Positions 29,223-44,200 of a stretch of 64,000 nt of DNA are shown here, piece by piece. The notes under the pieces are model-generated. The model was not told where the DNA came from. It saw only the letters and a list, made by a program, of their open reading frames with translations, and searched no databases. The position numbers and the translations under genes are program-made. The DNA comes from Acanthaster planci (taxonomy: Eukaryota > Echinodermata > Asteroidea > Valvatida > Acanthasteridae). The stretch lies in NCBI RefSeq assembly GCF_001949145.1, contig NW_019091385.1, positions 3,202,059 to 3,266,058 of the forward strand, written 5' to 3'. Position 1 is the first letter of the stretch; every line of letters starts with the position of its first letter.

Positions 29223-32200
29223 CTGTACATAAACGACCAGATTACTCATGTCACGTTCAGTGAAAAATCTGCTACATTAAGTAACTTTGATGACGTCAAG
29301 CACAGACCTTGAAATCACCGTGTAAAGTCATGACTTGACCTCCGTCACCCTGTGGGCTTTGAAGTAAACATACAAGGTCCTGACTTTTTGTCTGAACGTA
29401 CTTTAACCTGTTGGTAGGTGCCATCTCGGAACCTCCTAGTCCGCAGGCTTGAGTCGTCGCTCCTGTCCCCGTTATTGTTGGCAGTGACGCTCTTGAGGGC
29501 TTCCCGGGCTTTGCGCTTGTGGTTGGACCAGTAGTTGAAGTTGACAAAGGCGTACTCCAGCAGGGCGGAGAAGACGAAGCCAAAGCAGGTTACCACGTAG
29601 ATGTCGATGGACTTGATGTAGGAGATGCGAGGCAGGGACTGGCGGACACTCGTGCTGATTGTGGTCATGGTCAACACCGTCGTGATGCCTGTGAGATGGG
29701 TTCAAGATGAAATGCCCAAAGGATAAGGTACTTTGAGACAGCCTGTTCCTCTTGAAATAAAACAAATTCTTCGATATTGGTTTGGATGTTTTCAGCGCAT
29801 TTTTTTTCACCCAACACAAGCCAATAAGCAGTATATTGTGACGGCCAAAGCCGCGGTTAGTCTTTTGTAATATGTTATATCAGTGATTTGATACCAATTT
29901 TATACTTCTGTGTCGTGCATTTCCCATCGGATACAAGGTGCTACAGATTCGTACATCGTGCCACCGGCCACATATACTGCAAGAAAGGCTTCGCAAAATG
30001 GCATTCGACAGACGTGGTCCTTTTGGTTGAAAACAGAGCGGCTTTTATGCTTCCAGCCTACTACATGCTTTGGGCAAGTGCATTCAGCGACAAGTAGTCA
30101 ACCAATGATCGATTTTGACTGGTAACCTATGCATGAAATATTATAACGGGCCCTAGGCAAAACCGACCAGTGCTTTAATAAATTGTCCCTGATCGAACTT
30201 GCTCAGCAAGTTAGTTAACTGTAATTGAACTGAACTGCCAGTTGCCTAGCTTTGACGGCGTGCCACTTGCCGTGCAGTTGAACCAATCACCTGAAAGTGT
30301 GATTTGTGTAGAACCACCATCATAATTGGCATTTCTTGTGTATATCTATTGTGTGAGGTCGCGGATATCAGGCAAGACAATTTACCAAGAGCGACTCTTG
30401 CGGACGTGGCCTCGTGGTTGATCCAGAAGGAGACCCAGGACAGAATGGTCAGTAGGATGGACGGGAGATAAGTCTGCAGGATGAAGTAGCCAATGTTTCT
30501 CTTCAGAAGGAAGCTCAGAGAGAGTCTGGGGTACGACCCTGGGGGAATAGGAGTCAGAACGAACATTTTGCTTTACATCACCGATGTCAGTGGATGGCAA
30601 CACACGAGTACATAAAATAGGGACAGCTTCATTTTGTTCATTTTCCTCTTTAAAAGAATCCATCTTACCTGTTATTTTTAAGGTTATTGACTAAATGTCA
30701 TGGAATGGACATCAATGTCAACTTAAACTTTTAAGCAAGTTTTTGGTCAGAAGGCTAACTCCTAGGTCACAACCTGTTGATAAACCATTTACGGCTGCTA
30801 ATCTTTACGAATACGGGATTGCCCGCATGACGTTCTTAAAAATGATGCAGATTCGAGGCTTAAAGGTTAGACTCCGACACTGATTTTGAACTTGCGGCTG
30901 CAAACAGGTGTGTAAAGATGGTTCTCTATTTGAAGTCGTTTGTAAGTTTGTAAGCACTTTGATATAGCACCCTGGATTACAAAAGGACTAAATATGGCGA
31001 CCACTTTGGATCTCAAACCTCGTCTACTCCTTCTGACCAGACGAGCTTTAGATCGTAAACCGGAAGACACGCATTTCGCATCAGGTAGGTCTTAAATTTA
31101 GTCCTATTTCCGTGAGTATTATCACTGACACTTGCCCGAGTAAAAGCCAGTTCATACTAAGCGCGAAAGCTAAAAACGATCGCGACTTTGTGACGTCAAA
31201 TCAAATGTTCGCATTAAGAATTCGCAAAGGTTGAACATATTTCAACCGGAGTGAAATATTCGTGCCGTCAGATGCGCTTTGCTTTTGCATTGACCTGAAG
31301 TATGAACCGGCCTTTACACCGTATCCGTTCGTTTGGTCTTTAAGAGTAAGCACGTCGCCGCTGGGTTGACGTTAAAAGGCCACAAGAATGGGAAATTAAA
31401 ACCGGCTAACTATGCTAACGACTGAGTAAGGAAATGCCACCGAGCGTATCCAAAGCCTGATACCTGTCAAACCTCCCCCGAATTTGACCCCGAGTGCTGG
31501 CCAAATGAGCCATCCATTAAAGCCATCCAAACAATTACAAGTGGACACACAAAGCCCGCCGAAATATCTCAATATCGCTGTCCTTCAACATGAACTCTAC
31601 TAACAGCGGTCTTCCTGGAAGGCAGCGCGCACGCCTTATAAACACCTGCCGCTTCGAGTGGGGGAGGATTTGAAAACACGGGTGGGGCGATCCAACCCGC
31701 CCGGCGGGCTTTTTTTTTTGCATTACTGCTTGCGACCACTGAGTGTCGGGTGGGTCATCTTCGGCGTTGTATCCTTTCAAACTTTCTTCAGCACTGATGT
31801 TCCGGGAAATACCATGTATGGAAAACTTAGCTTCGAGGCTTTTGGTTTAATTTTATCGTTCTTGCCCAACATAGCCCAGCTTTCAAAAGCAGTACTCAGG
31901 ATGGATTTTGTCACGAAACAGGTCAGGCTCACGTGACGTGTCTCCCTCACGCGCTTCACGCGGAGGCCGGCTCACTCAATCAAGAATTCAATTAAACGAC
32001 GTCGTGCATGTTCGGCAGGCACGGGCAGCAATATGGGCGCGGCACACGAGTAACCACTTTATGACCAATAAGGTTTGCATTTATCAGACTATCAGATTTA
32101 CTTTGCCTATTCAGCAAAAGAGGCTGTTCTCAGGCTGGAATGTGATCCTTGGCCTTCTTCTAACAGCCTATTTCCATGCTGTACAAGATCTATCTTCGCT

Positions 32201-35200
32201 ATGAAATCGTATGCGATCAATGTCACACTAAGCAAACCTTAGGCAAACAATAAACTGCTGAAGTTTTTTTAATATTGTAATAATACATGCTGTATCAGTA
32301 GAATGGAGTTAAGCTATAACATTTCATTCTTTGGCACCCTTGATCTAAGTTGGATTTTTCTGTATGTACTCATTCTGTTTGACAGGGTCTTAAAGTATCT
32401 CCGTTTGTTTGAGGGTCTCTGTGTTGGTGTTTTTAACTGGGTTTCGTCACTGTTTTGTTAGCTACTTTTGCCAGTTGTATAGTTTCTTGTTTTTCGGCCT
32501 GTCTTGCAGATGGTGTCCATTGCATTGGTGATCAATGCTAATATAGCTGGTGGTGCAGATTCAAGCACTATTATGTCTAGTCACCGTGATCTGCCGGTTG
32601 CCAGTCGAGAGGGTGTATTGCTACAGGGTGCGTTTTGTAATGGTTCCTGATCACACTCTTATCTCAATAACTGCCTGTTTGGCAGTCACTTTGCTCTTGC
32701 CAGACGAGCCACCTTGTTTCAGATTTATGTGGGTCTGTGGAGCTGCCTATATCACACCAGTGCAGAGATATTTCAAGTGCAGTTAGTTTGGTCTGTGAGC
32801 TTTCAGTGGATTGTGCAAGAAAGAATGACGTTATTGTCACCTCCGGGTTTTGTCTTCCGGGTGTTGAACGTACCGGTGGAGAAGTTCTGCAGCCGGGAGA
32901 TCAGTTTCCACTCCGTGATGGTGAACTGGGCGATGTTGATATTCTCCATGCCGATGACCGACTTCGCACCAAACTGCCAGGAATAGGATAAGTCCGCCAG
33001 CGTGTACCCGTCTGGAAGAGGAAGTCAGCTTTTGAATCAGGTGACTCAAACTAGAATCCTGCTACCTCGAGCACTCAGTCTTATCCCAAGCATTCTGTGA
33101 CAGGCTTAATAATAGGGTCTATGAAGGTGCGGTACTTTCTCCTAAAGGGTTCCTATTAAAACCAGCGTGGTGCAAATGGCAAGACCCCGCTTCTTTTCCG
33201 TTCAGGTTCTGCGTGGAGCAGAGAGGCTGGCACATTCTGCACAATGGGCTGCGTTCCAGCACTGAGCAGAAAGGTTTCGACGAATAGACCTCTTCACTAA
33301 TAAATTCTTAATTATGGACGCATGCGCACAAATGGCCTTGGCGGCAAGAAGTGTAAGCAGGCCATGAAAAATGTACAGGGGTGCGACTTTGATGACCATT
33401 TTCTCTCAGGTTTTGTGGTTTTGTTCATTTTTTTCTTCAGAAAATCCCATTAAATCGTGGTTTCTATTAGTTTCTAATTCCGGCTGAGTGGAATTTTTAG
33501 TGCTCTGTAAAAAGACTTTATAATCGTAATTTTTCCAGTGCGCACGAGATCACCGTTTCTTGGTATGGCCCCCCTTCCATCATAAGTAGTGTAAACTGCA
33601 TTGCCAGTGTACTTGGAGCTAAGCTTTGCATTTGTAAAAACACGTACCGATGATCAATGTACAGTAAATGTAGGCCTACCGGAACTGTACCCATTCGATT
33701 CGCTGCTTTCTGCACTTGGGAAATCTGAAGAACCAGATCCCTCTCTTTTTTGAATCTGCATTTTGTCTTTTACAACCCCAAACACAACAACTGGATACCA
33801 TTTCTGTCAGTAGTACTCCAAGCTATGACCCAGTTTAGTGGCAAGCTATGTACATGTACGTACAGTATGCATGTACACCCACATCGGTACAATGAACATC
33901 GGTACGTGTTTTGCAAATGCACAAGTTGGCTCCCTGTAAATTTTCAATGGCCCGCCCACACTTCTTGACGCCAAGGCCATTTGTGCGCATGCGTACATAA
34001 TTATTAATTTATAAGTGAAACGGTCTATTCGCCTAGGGAGGCATGAATATGCATGACTAAGTCTAAAACCGACGGTTTAAACAAAAGCCAGCCGCCTCTT
34101 GCATGACCTGCATCATGGTAATTTTGTTAAAAATGTGAGAATGTTAAAAATGTCAGAAATGATATGATTTTTTGCGGGCCTTGAGCGAAAATGGGCAAAC
34201 TCATCGCTGCATTTGTGTTAAAAAGTTCTTTGTCCGGTATTTTGTTAGAAAAAACCCTTAACTTGATTTTGTTACAACATTCGTTTTGACAGTATTCATA
34301 TACGTTTGTTTCTGCACAACCCCGTGTAGTCGAACTCACAAGTCATGAACACCCAATAAGAACAACGTCGAACATCGATCCGATAGTAAGCAAAGCCTGG
34401 GGGAAATGTTATCATTCTGAATTACGTATAAAATTACAAAAACAACACAGTGAGAATACCAAGACAACAGAATTTGAGGATTTGAAAAATGATCCCATCT
34501 GTACTCACAACTCTCCAACTCTAAGGTGCAATTCTGTTGGTCCATAGGGTACTGTCGCAGGTCCATCATACACGATGCCACAGTGGTAATCCTTCATTGG
34601 GGAAGAGAAAAAACAAACAAACAAACGACTTAAGCAGGATCCGAAAAATAGTGCGTGCCAAAATGCGTCAGCACTTTAAGTCGGCTGCGGATTAAACATG
34701 CTTTAAGTGATAGCACAAGCCCGAATCGCAAATCGGCCCCGGAAGCAGTTTGCGCTCTGACCTGGATCTTCGATTTCTCATCTCAGTTTCTAATGGAGTA
34801 TGTCTGACGGGATACTGTGTACATACGTCACGTTGTAGTGCGTCAATTTACGGCACATTAGTTTGGTATCCAGTCACACTGTTTTTGCTTTGCGGGTCTT
34901 CCCTTTCTCAAGATGCATGCACAGATGTAGATCAGGGCGGCCACTTGAAGTTTCAATTGTCACCATATAGTATGTTGACGTCATTTTTTTAGCAGTGATG
35001 ACAGTCATTCGTACTTTTAAATAAGAAAAGGATGTTTGATTTTGGTGGTAAGTCTGTAGTTAGATAGATTACATAGTTTTAGGAAACATCCCGTCCAAAA
35101 TAGCCCCCCCCCCTGTGTAATCAGAAATTTTGCAGTCTGTGCTTCAAGAATGGAACTTTAGTCTGCGATGATGCCGTGTTTATAGGAAGCACATGTCCAA

Positions 35201-38200
35201 GAGGAAACGTTGCGCATTATGAACTTTTCTGCATAGGCTTGTGGAATCCACGTCTGTCGAGACGGCTGAGGGATGTTCAAAACTTTGAGTTTTACACCAG
35301 ATGCCTGCCTTCAGCCTGTAATGCTTTCATTACGGATCGGAATGTACGCACGAAAAACCCGATTGTGATCTTCGCAGTTTATATCGAACAGCAAACGCCA
35401 CAGATTACGACCCAACCCCCCACGCGTGCCATTGTGTGAACCCAAACTTTGCAACATGATCACTAAATAGTACAAGGCGCAAACTAGATTTTCATTTCAG
35501 CTGACACCTGCTTCTCTTTCAGCGCATGTGCCAGTCACTTTCACTTCATCGCGACTTAAAGGGGGTGTTTTCAGAGGGTGTTTCCGGCTGCGCCGTGGTG
35601 CTTGCACGCTGAGCCACGGCCACGCGACGCAGAAGAAAAGGACAACCATCGACTGTCGGCTGGGTTTCCTGTCCCTGTAGTTTGCCTCTGCCCCTTCTGT
35701 TGCCAAGCCCTCCCGGGGCTCCAGTCTTTACCCATCCGTCCCTGTCAGACCAGCCACCTGCTCGGGGGAGGAGATGTCTCCGCTCCTACAAGCGGAAGAC
35801 ATTTCCTTGCGACTGTGTGCCCCGTGTTCGGTCCACTTGCTAGACCGTATTGCGTACAAACAACGCTCACGATCCAAACACACCAGATTTTCATCTAACC
35901 CTCCCCCGTCTTCGACTTCCAGTTCCCCCGCTGTACAACTCAAACCGGACCACAGCTTTGTCGATAATTCGGCAAGGTTAATCAGCGATGAGGACAGATA
36001 TTTTAAGCCTCCTACCGTGCTTCGACCCGCCTCCTATCTTGTTGACTTTGGGTTTTTCGGAGACAGGGGCAAGCAGTTGCACTTTTAGCCATAATATCCT
36101 CGTCCGAGGAGAGTTTCTGTGCATTTGCAGCTAGGGGTCAATATCGAAGAGATGTTGAAGTGAGTGAGTCGTGAAAACATGAACTGAAGCCGAAAGATAT
36201 CAACCCTAATGAAACTTCCGATCAATGATTTGATCCGGCCGTGAATGGGTCAGGCTGAAAGCAGGCCGTGTCTTCGTATCCAGTAATCTTCTTGCTTTCC
36301 GAAATTCGAGTCCCCTCAGCTCGATCTTGTTAACGATGAGTTTTCCGATCTGATTGCGTGCGTCTTATAGATAGGTCTCCTAAGGTTTGCCTTTCCTGTG
36401 GCATGGCAGAATGCTGAGAACTTTTCCCGCAATCCTCAATAAATTGCCCATTTAAAGAGACCTAAGAAAAAACTTTTGTCCTAACTTTTTGAACAGTAAG
36501 TTCAAAACTGGTGACTAATTAACGATGGAAGGGGTCAGTTCCAAGATATTTTAAGCAACTTAGAGATTTTCCCTCTTCCATCTCCCTTTTTTCGTTTCCT
36601 TATTTTTCCCCATTTCGCCCTTTTTATTTTCATTTTTTTTTCTAGGGGGCTCGTGCCATACCCTTACAACAACCCTTCCCGATGCCTTCATGCAATTCAA
36701 GTTTTTCATTATAGCCCAAGAGGAAAGTAGTCTTGTGACAGGCGTTGAAATAAAACTTAATACTGAGGTTCAACACGGAGGCACCAGAAGTTGTTTTCTA
36801 GTCCTACCTCATTCCGTATATAACGCTGCCATCGCAGCGTAGCTGCAGGAGTCTATTTTTAACGGTGACATCATGCACAAAGGAGTTTTTGTCATTGGCC
36901 AGATATGTATCTGGCACCCAGATGACGTCAGCCACCCTGCCATCCAATGAGAGATTGCCTAGTGGGCAGTTATACTGTAGCCTCTCGTCTTTCCAGTGTT
37001 GGCGCAGGTACATAGAAATTGTGTAGTCCTGCATAAAATGAAAAATAGAGGATGTCCTTTTGAGAATAACGTCCACTCCTTTTATTGTACTGGTGACCAT
37101 GAGAGAAGCAGATAAATATTGGAGAATCACGGAAGTGAAGGTTCAAAAGGTGCAGATGTCAATTCACATAATCCTAAACTGAACAGATACTAATAAAAAT
37201 TTATGATGCCTCCATGCCATACGTTCCAAAAATAAATGGGCTCCCACAGCGGTGAGACTTGCCCGGCCTGGTTCAATTAAAGATCCATATGAATTGAAAA
37301 ATTCTTCATTCTAACGAGATCCAGGCCTCTTACTCTCACAGCCATTAATGGATTTGTCACGGAAATTTTTGGTTCAAGTCCAATGTCACTTGTGCTAGCA
37401 TAGGTATAAAACAGTGACACCTATATTGTATTACTGCCATAAATACTGTAACAATATTTCATTTCAACTTCAAACTTTTTTCTAGACATAGTTCAAGAGA
37501 TACAACACCAAGGTGTTGTCGTAAATTACCCTAGCAAACCAGAATCTGATCTGTCAGTTGCTGTAACAAAATTAAGAAGTTGAAACATGAATAAATCATT
37601 TCTTCCATAATTACACACAAATTGTTCGAGAAATGCAACATCACCTATCTTATGCTTTTTTTCTGAAGAATTTTCATAACTTTTACAAAAAGGCGGTAAG
37701 TATCCTCCGACATCTTCGTTGTCAGTAGAAAAACAAAGGAAACGAAATTCATCTGACCCTTATACTTTGTCCCGACGTAATTCTACGAATGCGACATGGT
37801 ATCAAGAGTGTGCAACGCGTAGACCAATCACAGTGTGCGAAAACTGTCGACCCAATGCGCGTTTGGACACGGTTGACAGATTTCGCGCACGATGATTGGT
37901 CAACATGTTGCAAACACATGGAGGCGCACTATTGTGAATCGCCCGTATTTCTGGTACTTCTACATTTCGTTGGAAAGCGAGACCCCGTTTAAACGCGGCG
38001 CAACTTGACTGGCGTTTATGACAGATATTCTGTTTCAAGTTTTCTTGTATTCTTCTAATCAACAGACTCCCTCGCTAGCTCTCTCCTTGGTCTTAGTCGT
38101 CACTGCGGGCTAGTCGTCTTTCAACATTGCATCTACAGATCTAGTAATTTTTTTTCACCAACCCAGATCACAGTTATCTGACTTCCGCATCTGCTCGGCA

Positions 38201-41200
38201 GGATTTCGAACCGAATTTGCTCAAGTGGCCAGCCTTCCGGCACTCGCAGACATGTCAGTACTCGCATTAAAAAAAGAGGAAAAAGTTGCCGTAGTGGAAA
38301 GAAATCCTTAAACAAACGTAATGGAATAATATTGTACAGTTGTCTCCCTGTTTTATTGAATTGTATGTCCGTCGGTCATGGGTGGCGTTCAGGAGCAGAC
38401 TCACAGGTGACATCTTTGGGATCAATGCCGCAAGGTCGCAGCTTGAGATTAAAGGTTGTTTACCTTCTTCCAGCAAGCTTTTAATGTTTTGCAAGCATTA
38501 TGGAAGAGAGCGAAGGCTAAGGGGCTATTTTTTCCGTGACCAGAGCCTTCTATCCGGTCGGGAAGGGCAAGGTTGAGGGTCTCTCCTGCGGAAAAATATG
38601 ATTTCAGGGGTACGACTTAGTTCCAGTTATATCTTTCGTGTGATGGTTAGTGGAGCATGCTCAGAGCCCAAAGGATTATGGAGGTTGACACTAAAGGTAG
38701 GAATCAAAGATTGCCAGCCGCTGATTGGACTCTTTGTGCACGATTACGTCAGCGAGATGATCCACTCGCACTGCTTTCGTCTCTGAGTTTGTTGCTAAAG
38801 TTTACATTTTCAACTGTGCGAAAGCTTGCATCATTGTCTGGTGTAAGGTTGTCTTTGCCAAGCAAAACGTATACCATTGCCACTCTTCCTCGTGTGAGCA
38901 TTCTAAGTGGATCACTTGTGGGGTAGGAGATAGGCCTAGTGAATTTGTTGATGTCCGTGTAAATTTGTTTTTACCGCCATAAAAGGAAATGTTGCTGTTC
39001 AGTGTTCGGTGTTAAAAGAAGTACCAAAATTCAAAATGGCGATATACAACTTCTTAGACATGCACGTTAAGTCACTGTATACCAGATTACTTAACGTGCA
39101 CATTTCTGGTACTTTTAATGATTTATCAACCAATGACAAAACACAGAAGCGACAGGAGCCTCTGCGACTCTCGTCATCTTGGACTCGAGTTTGTTGCCCC
39201 TCTTAGATACATGCTATAGTCATTTAGAATCACTCGGGTCCTTCTGCGTGTTGGGGTTTTCAAGCATCGCTTAACAGACATTCATCAAATAGATTTATGA
39301 TTACGGCATTTTTGAAACATTGAGTTCCTTGTGACCCTCGACTGTATAATGTGATTTAGTTTGCAATTAAATTGTCCTGTTCACAACGGCGAGGGTGTAA
39401 TGACTGCATTCCCCGATTAATGAATTCTCGGATAATAAAAAAAAAATCACAGCTCTCAACGTGTATGTTTGTCTAGCGACTGAATCTCAGAATCAATTTT
39501 AATCGCCATAAGATCCCACCGTCGCTGGAGTGATTGTTTTTTCCCCTTCCCAACATTATTTTCGGGTGGCATCACTGTCGGTCGCGCGCAGGACAACATT
39601 TTCGTTGGAAGACTAGAACACAGTCGCCCGACCCATTGCCTCAAATCGCCCGCTAATGGGGACGTTACGTGTAGCAAAATCCATGGAAATTGGATTTGAG
39701 GGCCCAGTAACTCGACCTACCTCGTGCTGTGTCTAGCACTATGTTTCAGAGGGGGGGGGGTCGTCCCTCGCGCCTTGGCCCACAATTCAATTACTGGGCG
39801 GGAAAGCCTCGCGATCCCCTAACGATATCGGACGTGACTCACATGTGAATCGGCATTCAGCGGCGCGGGAGGGGGCGACTCTCCCGCGCCCGCATAGTCA
39901 GGCGAATAGCTAGCATTGTGGACATTAATTGAATTGGTTTCTCAATTGGTAATTGTATCCAAGGACCGAAATGAAGGTTGACTGCGAGGTACTTCGCAAA
40001 AATACTGTTGGGGGACAAAATACCTTTAGTTTTGGGTTGCTGGTGATCTTGCAAAAATCACTTCATCTTTAACTGGTCTGAATTGGGTTGAATCCAACTG
40101 TCTTCCGGTAACATTTACCTGTTGTGCAGTGTTTCTGTCCTCCAATAGGCCATCAATCTCTCTGTTATCTATGTGAGGGGGTTGAACAGATACACTGAGG
40201 ACATGACACTGCTCTATGCGACGTCTGCGGACATGGGCATGTAGTTACGATGGAGGTATTGTTGTCCAAACGTAACAGCCGAGAGTAGACATCATCGTTC
40301 TTTCATTCTCATGAAGACAGGACATTCTGTCAAGTCTCACCTTCTGAGGGTAAAGTTTTTTCCTGTAGATTTATTTCTTCCGACTGACATGGGATCTTTT
40401 GTCTAATCATTTCCTTCTGGTTGCCCAAGGACGTGGAAGTAGTTTTCTCAGTTGTCTCTTTCAACGAACTCCTTTCATGAAGTCGGGCTTTCCCATTTCG
40501 GGATCTGAGGACACTTTCAAACCACACCCCTCGTGACGACGTGACTGTCTTCGGGCTTCGGAGTGATTCAATCACCGGTCTGTAATCCCTATCACACGAA
40601 GACATTGGCTTGTTCGCCACCCCTGAAATACACCTCTCTCCAAAATCAACATGTCTTGTTGCGACACATTTTGAATTTCATCTTCTTTTCGACCATGACC
40701 AGTTTGACGTTTTCTTTTAATTATCGCATCTTATACACAACAGCAAAAAATTAACTCATCGTGACAAAGCAGACTCACCTTCATCTTTATCCTTTCTAAA
40801 ACATCCTCCTATATCAACCACGAGTACTTTTACAATGAAATTGGCAGTGTATAAGTGCGGGCGATATAACTATCAATGCCGTTGTTAAATTGGTTATTGA
40901 GTACCCTATAACTGAGGCTGTTTAATGAATTTTTTATCATTTTAATCAAAGGGATATTTAATGTAAGTTCAAAACTATTCAGCCATGCTTCCAAGAAGAG
41001 CAGTGACCTCACCGATTCCAATAAAGTAATTGACCCCAAGAGGATGTAGGCGGTTTATCTCTGGCTTCGATCACTAGAAATTTGTCCTATTGCCAAGAGG
41101 AAGACAACAAGGATGGGTATAGTAGTCTCATCCACTTAATGATTCTGCTCCCGATGTCTTGATCCGATCTGCACGCTGGACCCTACAGCGAGAGGCGCGC

Positions 41201-44200
41201 ACTGCCCCCCTACCGTTCTCGATGAGCAATCAGCCAGTGTTTATCTCCTTGTTCCTCCAGCCGTAATGCCCCGTTTCTCAACGTCGTACAAATCTCCATC
41301 TCCTCCTTCTCGGAGGCGTGGTTCTAGAGGGAGATTAGAGAGGCAATTGAAGCGTGCGCTCGGGATGCAGTAAATCGTTTGGTGTCTTGAACTTTATGCC
41401 TAGTTCTTGGCGGCTCGTTCCCTGATGAACGAGGCGGTAACCCACACATTCGCATTGAGGTGTGGTGTACATTGACGTAAAAAGTGGTGTGAGGCTTTAA
41501 ACGTACTTGGGAAAAGTTGGTTGTTAAACTGTAGGCGCAAAATTGAATATCTTTCAGCATTGCTCAAAGGTTCTGTCCGCCTCGGTAGCAAGCTTGTTTC
41601 TTGCTCACAGTGCACGTAGGTCACGATAACCAGCGACCACAATGCACGAAGCATTTATCATGGGACTGCAAACACCGCTGATCTCTCACCTCCTTTCGCC
41701 TTTCAATCTATATTCCAACCACATCCGTCTTGGGTCATCTCAGCATCGTATCCATGTCACCTCTATTGACACATACCATCGCCACCTTCACCGCTTCTTT
41801 CTTTCTCCTTTTGCAGGATGCGACATCGGGAGCATGCAAACTAAACAAAAACAATCGTTCGTATAAATTATGGTGCCGTAAGGGTGTCTGGTTCGCACCG
41901 TTGTAGGTGTCACAGTTGAGATCACCCTTCATGCCAACACTAAGAACATAGTACAGCATGACTTCCCAATCTTCTCGAATTTTTTTAACTAAACCTAAGA
42001 CGTAGTCTCCTGGAAGATGTCTGTAATTAAAGTGATGCAGTAAACGTGCACCTCCAGCAAATACCCTGTTTCCACCTTGTGGACGTTTCGCCTGTCCTCT
42101 TGTCATTTTCATTCCATTTTCTTTTCTTTTCTTTTATCCACCGAGATATCAGTAGTCGAAGAAAAACACTTTCCCACCAGGAATGTGTCTTTTTGGCCGC
42201 ATTGGGGTGGCTAACTCATCGGTGGTAGGATCGGATTGTTTTGATAACTCCCTCGCCTGCAATGCCCCGCTGGAATGGAGCCCACTTTTGCTCAGGGCGA
42301 TTCGGACGTTGTGCCCAACGCACGGCAGATGGTCTCAGCAGATGCGTAATTCTGATAGAAGATGGTAGTCTCCTTTCTTTGTAAATGAACGAGGGAAACA
42401 TTATGTGTAGCTGTTGTTTGAAACTGCAGACACATGAAAACAATGATAATGATGATTTCTGCAGACAAAAATAATAACTATATCGTAATTATGGGACGCT
42501 TGTGCAAGAGGCATCTAGGCTATACAATATGAAATCAAATACAGCGAATGATGTAAGGGTTGTCAGTGAGCAAGGCACAGTGGCTTCCTTATGAATATCC
42601 ATTTTCTGTATTACATATCTATATATTTTAACTTAGCCTGTTATTTACAAAGTGATATGAAACAAGTCTGCATATAGAATTATCTGCTTACATAATTAGG
42701 AAGCAGCGATATTATTTCATCACAATACAGATGACATCATTATTTACCACATTCGGCCAATCTTGCTACTGACTTGGAACAGTCACAACGTGAAACTATC
42801 TACCTTTTTAAGCTGCTCTGGGGGATTCATGAAGTTAAGGATCGGTTTGGAAATGGCAGCACGCCCTCATGCGACTGTTTCCACACCTTCAGAAGAATCG
42901 ATCGTTTCTTTTATTTTGTCACCTCTCTCTCTCTCTCAAAATTTCACCAGTTTTTGTCAAGTTGAGCTTGAGCACGTAACTTGGCCCTCGGCTCTTCTCG
43001 AGAGAGTCCTTACAACATTCGAGTTGGCGACAACGTGAATGTGACTTATAAAGAATTTCCTCAATATAGGCTCGTTGGCAAAACCATCCCCCTTTCTTTT
43101 TCCGAGAATATCACTGGCAAGAGGATTTGAGTGAAGCCGTAGCGCTCTGCGGGCAGACTCGGCGCGACCGACGAATCGATCTGTCGCTTTCCAAGGTGCC
43201 CCTCTGAAAAAAGAGCATCTCGGGGAAAAATATGCCCAAAGACCATCGAGTAAAATGGCCCATGTTGCTCCTATAAACGAAGACATGGTGCACGACAACT
43301 GGAACTCCAAGGGGCTGCCTTATATTTCACTCTTCAGTGCACTGTAATTCATCTTTGTTCAAAATACACGAAGGATGTTTCAGTAACAAAATAAATGCCA
43401 AATTTAATGCAAGTTATTGTCTGTGGGCCACAAACTAGCGGCTATAAACAGGCACTTGGAGTATCGTCACATTATCAGGCCAATCTCTCTCATATTTTAA
43501 CCACGCCCCCATTTAGGCTTTTATTTTTTTTCTGATACCTGTGTGTCAATATGGCATAAAGCAATTCGAAGAAGTTAGAGTTGGCATTGTAACACTTAAG
43601 ACTTAAGTATTTTCGTTGGTTCTATATATGTAGCAGGGTGTGTTTTTTATAGGGATAGTCTGTTTACCTCGAACATTTTCGAAGTTCGCTGTACTCCATC
43701 CCAAAATCTTATGAAAAGGTCTGCAACCTTGTATGGGTTCCTGATGGATACGTTACTCAGTTATTAGAGACAAGCACCGGAAGACTGCATACTCCAACAT
43801 AAACTTGCTATTGCTCTGCTGATCAGATGTGAAATACACCAGAGACCAATGGTACCCCCATTACGTGGAAATATATTGACTTGCTACCTGATCAAGCAAG
43901 GCATGATGTCTTATGACGTGTATGTATAATAATGTTTGATAATTATGGCTTGAAGTTAATAGGGAGCCAGTGACTTGACTGGATTGATGTGAACTTGGAT
44001 ATCAGATATAATTTAACGTTCAGGTGATACTCTACTTAAGTACAACGTCTAATCGCAATCACGTTACTTCATTTGTACTTTATATTTTATAAATATGACA
44101 ACACATCCAAAGTGAGACGGGGGCATTCCTCTATTCTTTGTCATGTGACTTGGGTGATACCGGACCCTTTAATCCAAAGAGAGGGGTTAGATTTGTCAGG

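Larger units (their letters stand above)
29689..36807 (-). other. GABA-A receptor introns 4-7
   Basis: Intron spaces 29689-30385, 30539-32873, 33012-34508 and 34592-36807. They hold element C (33281-34031) and MITE family B copy 1 (31147-31312). The GC-rich stretch 35500-36090 has overlapping open frames on both strands without recognisable domains. Confidence 0.6.

Noticed and set aside
31690-31722. Terminator-like GC stem followed by T run
   Set aside because: It resembles a bacterial terminator, but this is eukaryotic intron sequence; chance.
35497-36088. GC-rich cluster of open frames on both strands
   Set aside because: Composition explains the open frames; none shows a domain, and it lies in a GABA-A receptor intron.
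41735-42112. 125-codon open frame on the minus strand
   Set aside because: No motif I recognise, no splice or start support, and overlapping frames opposite. A decayed transposon fragment is possible but unsupported.
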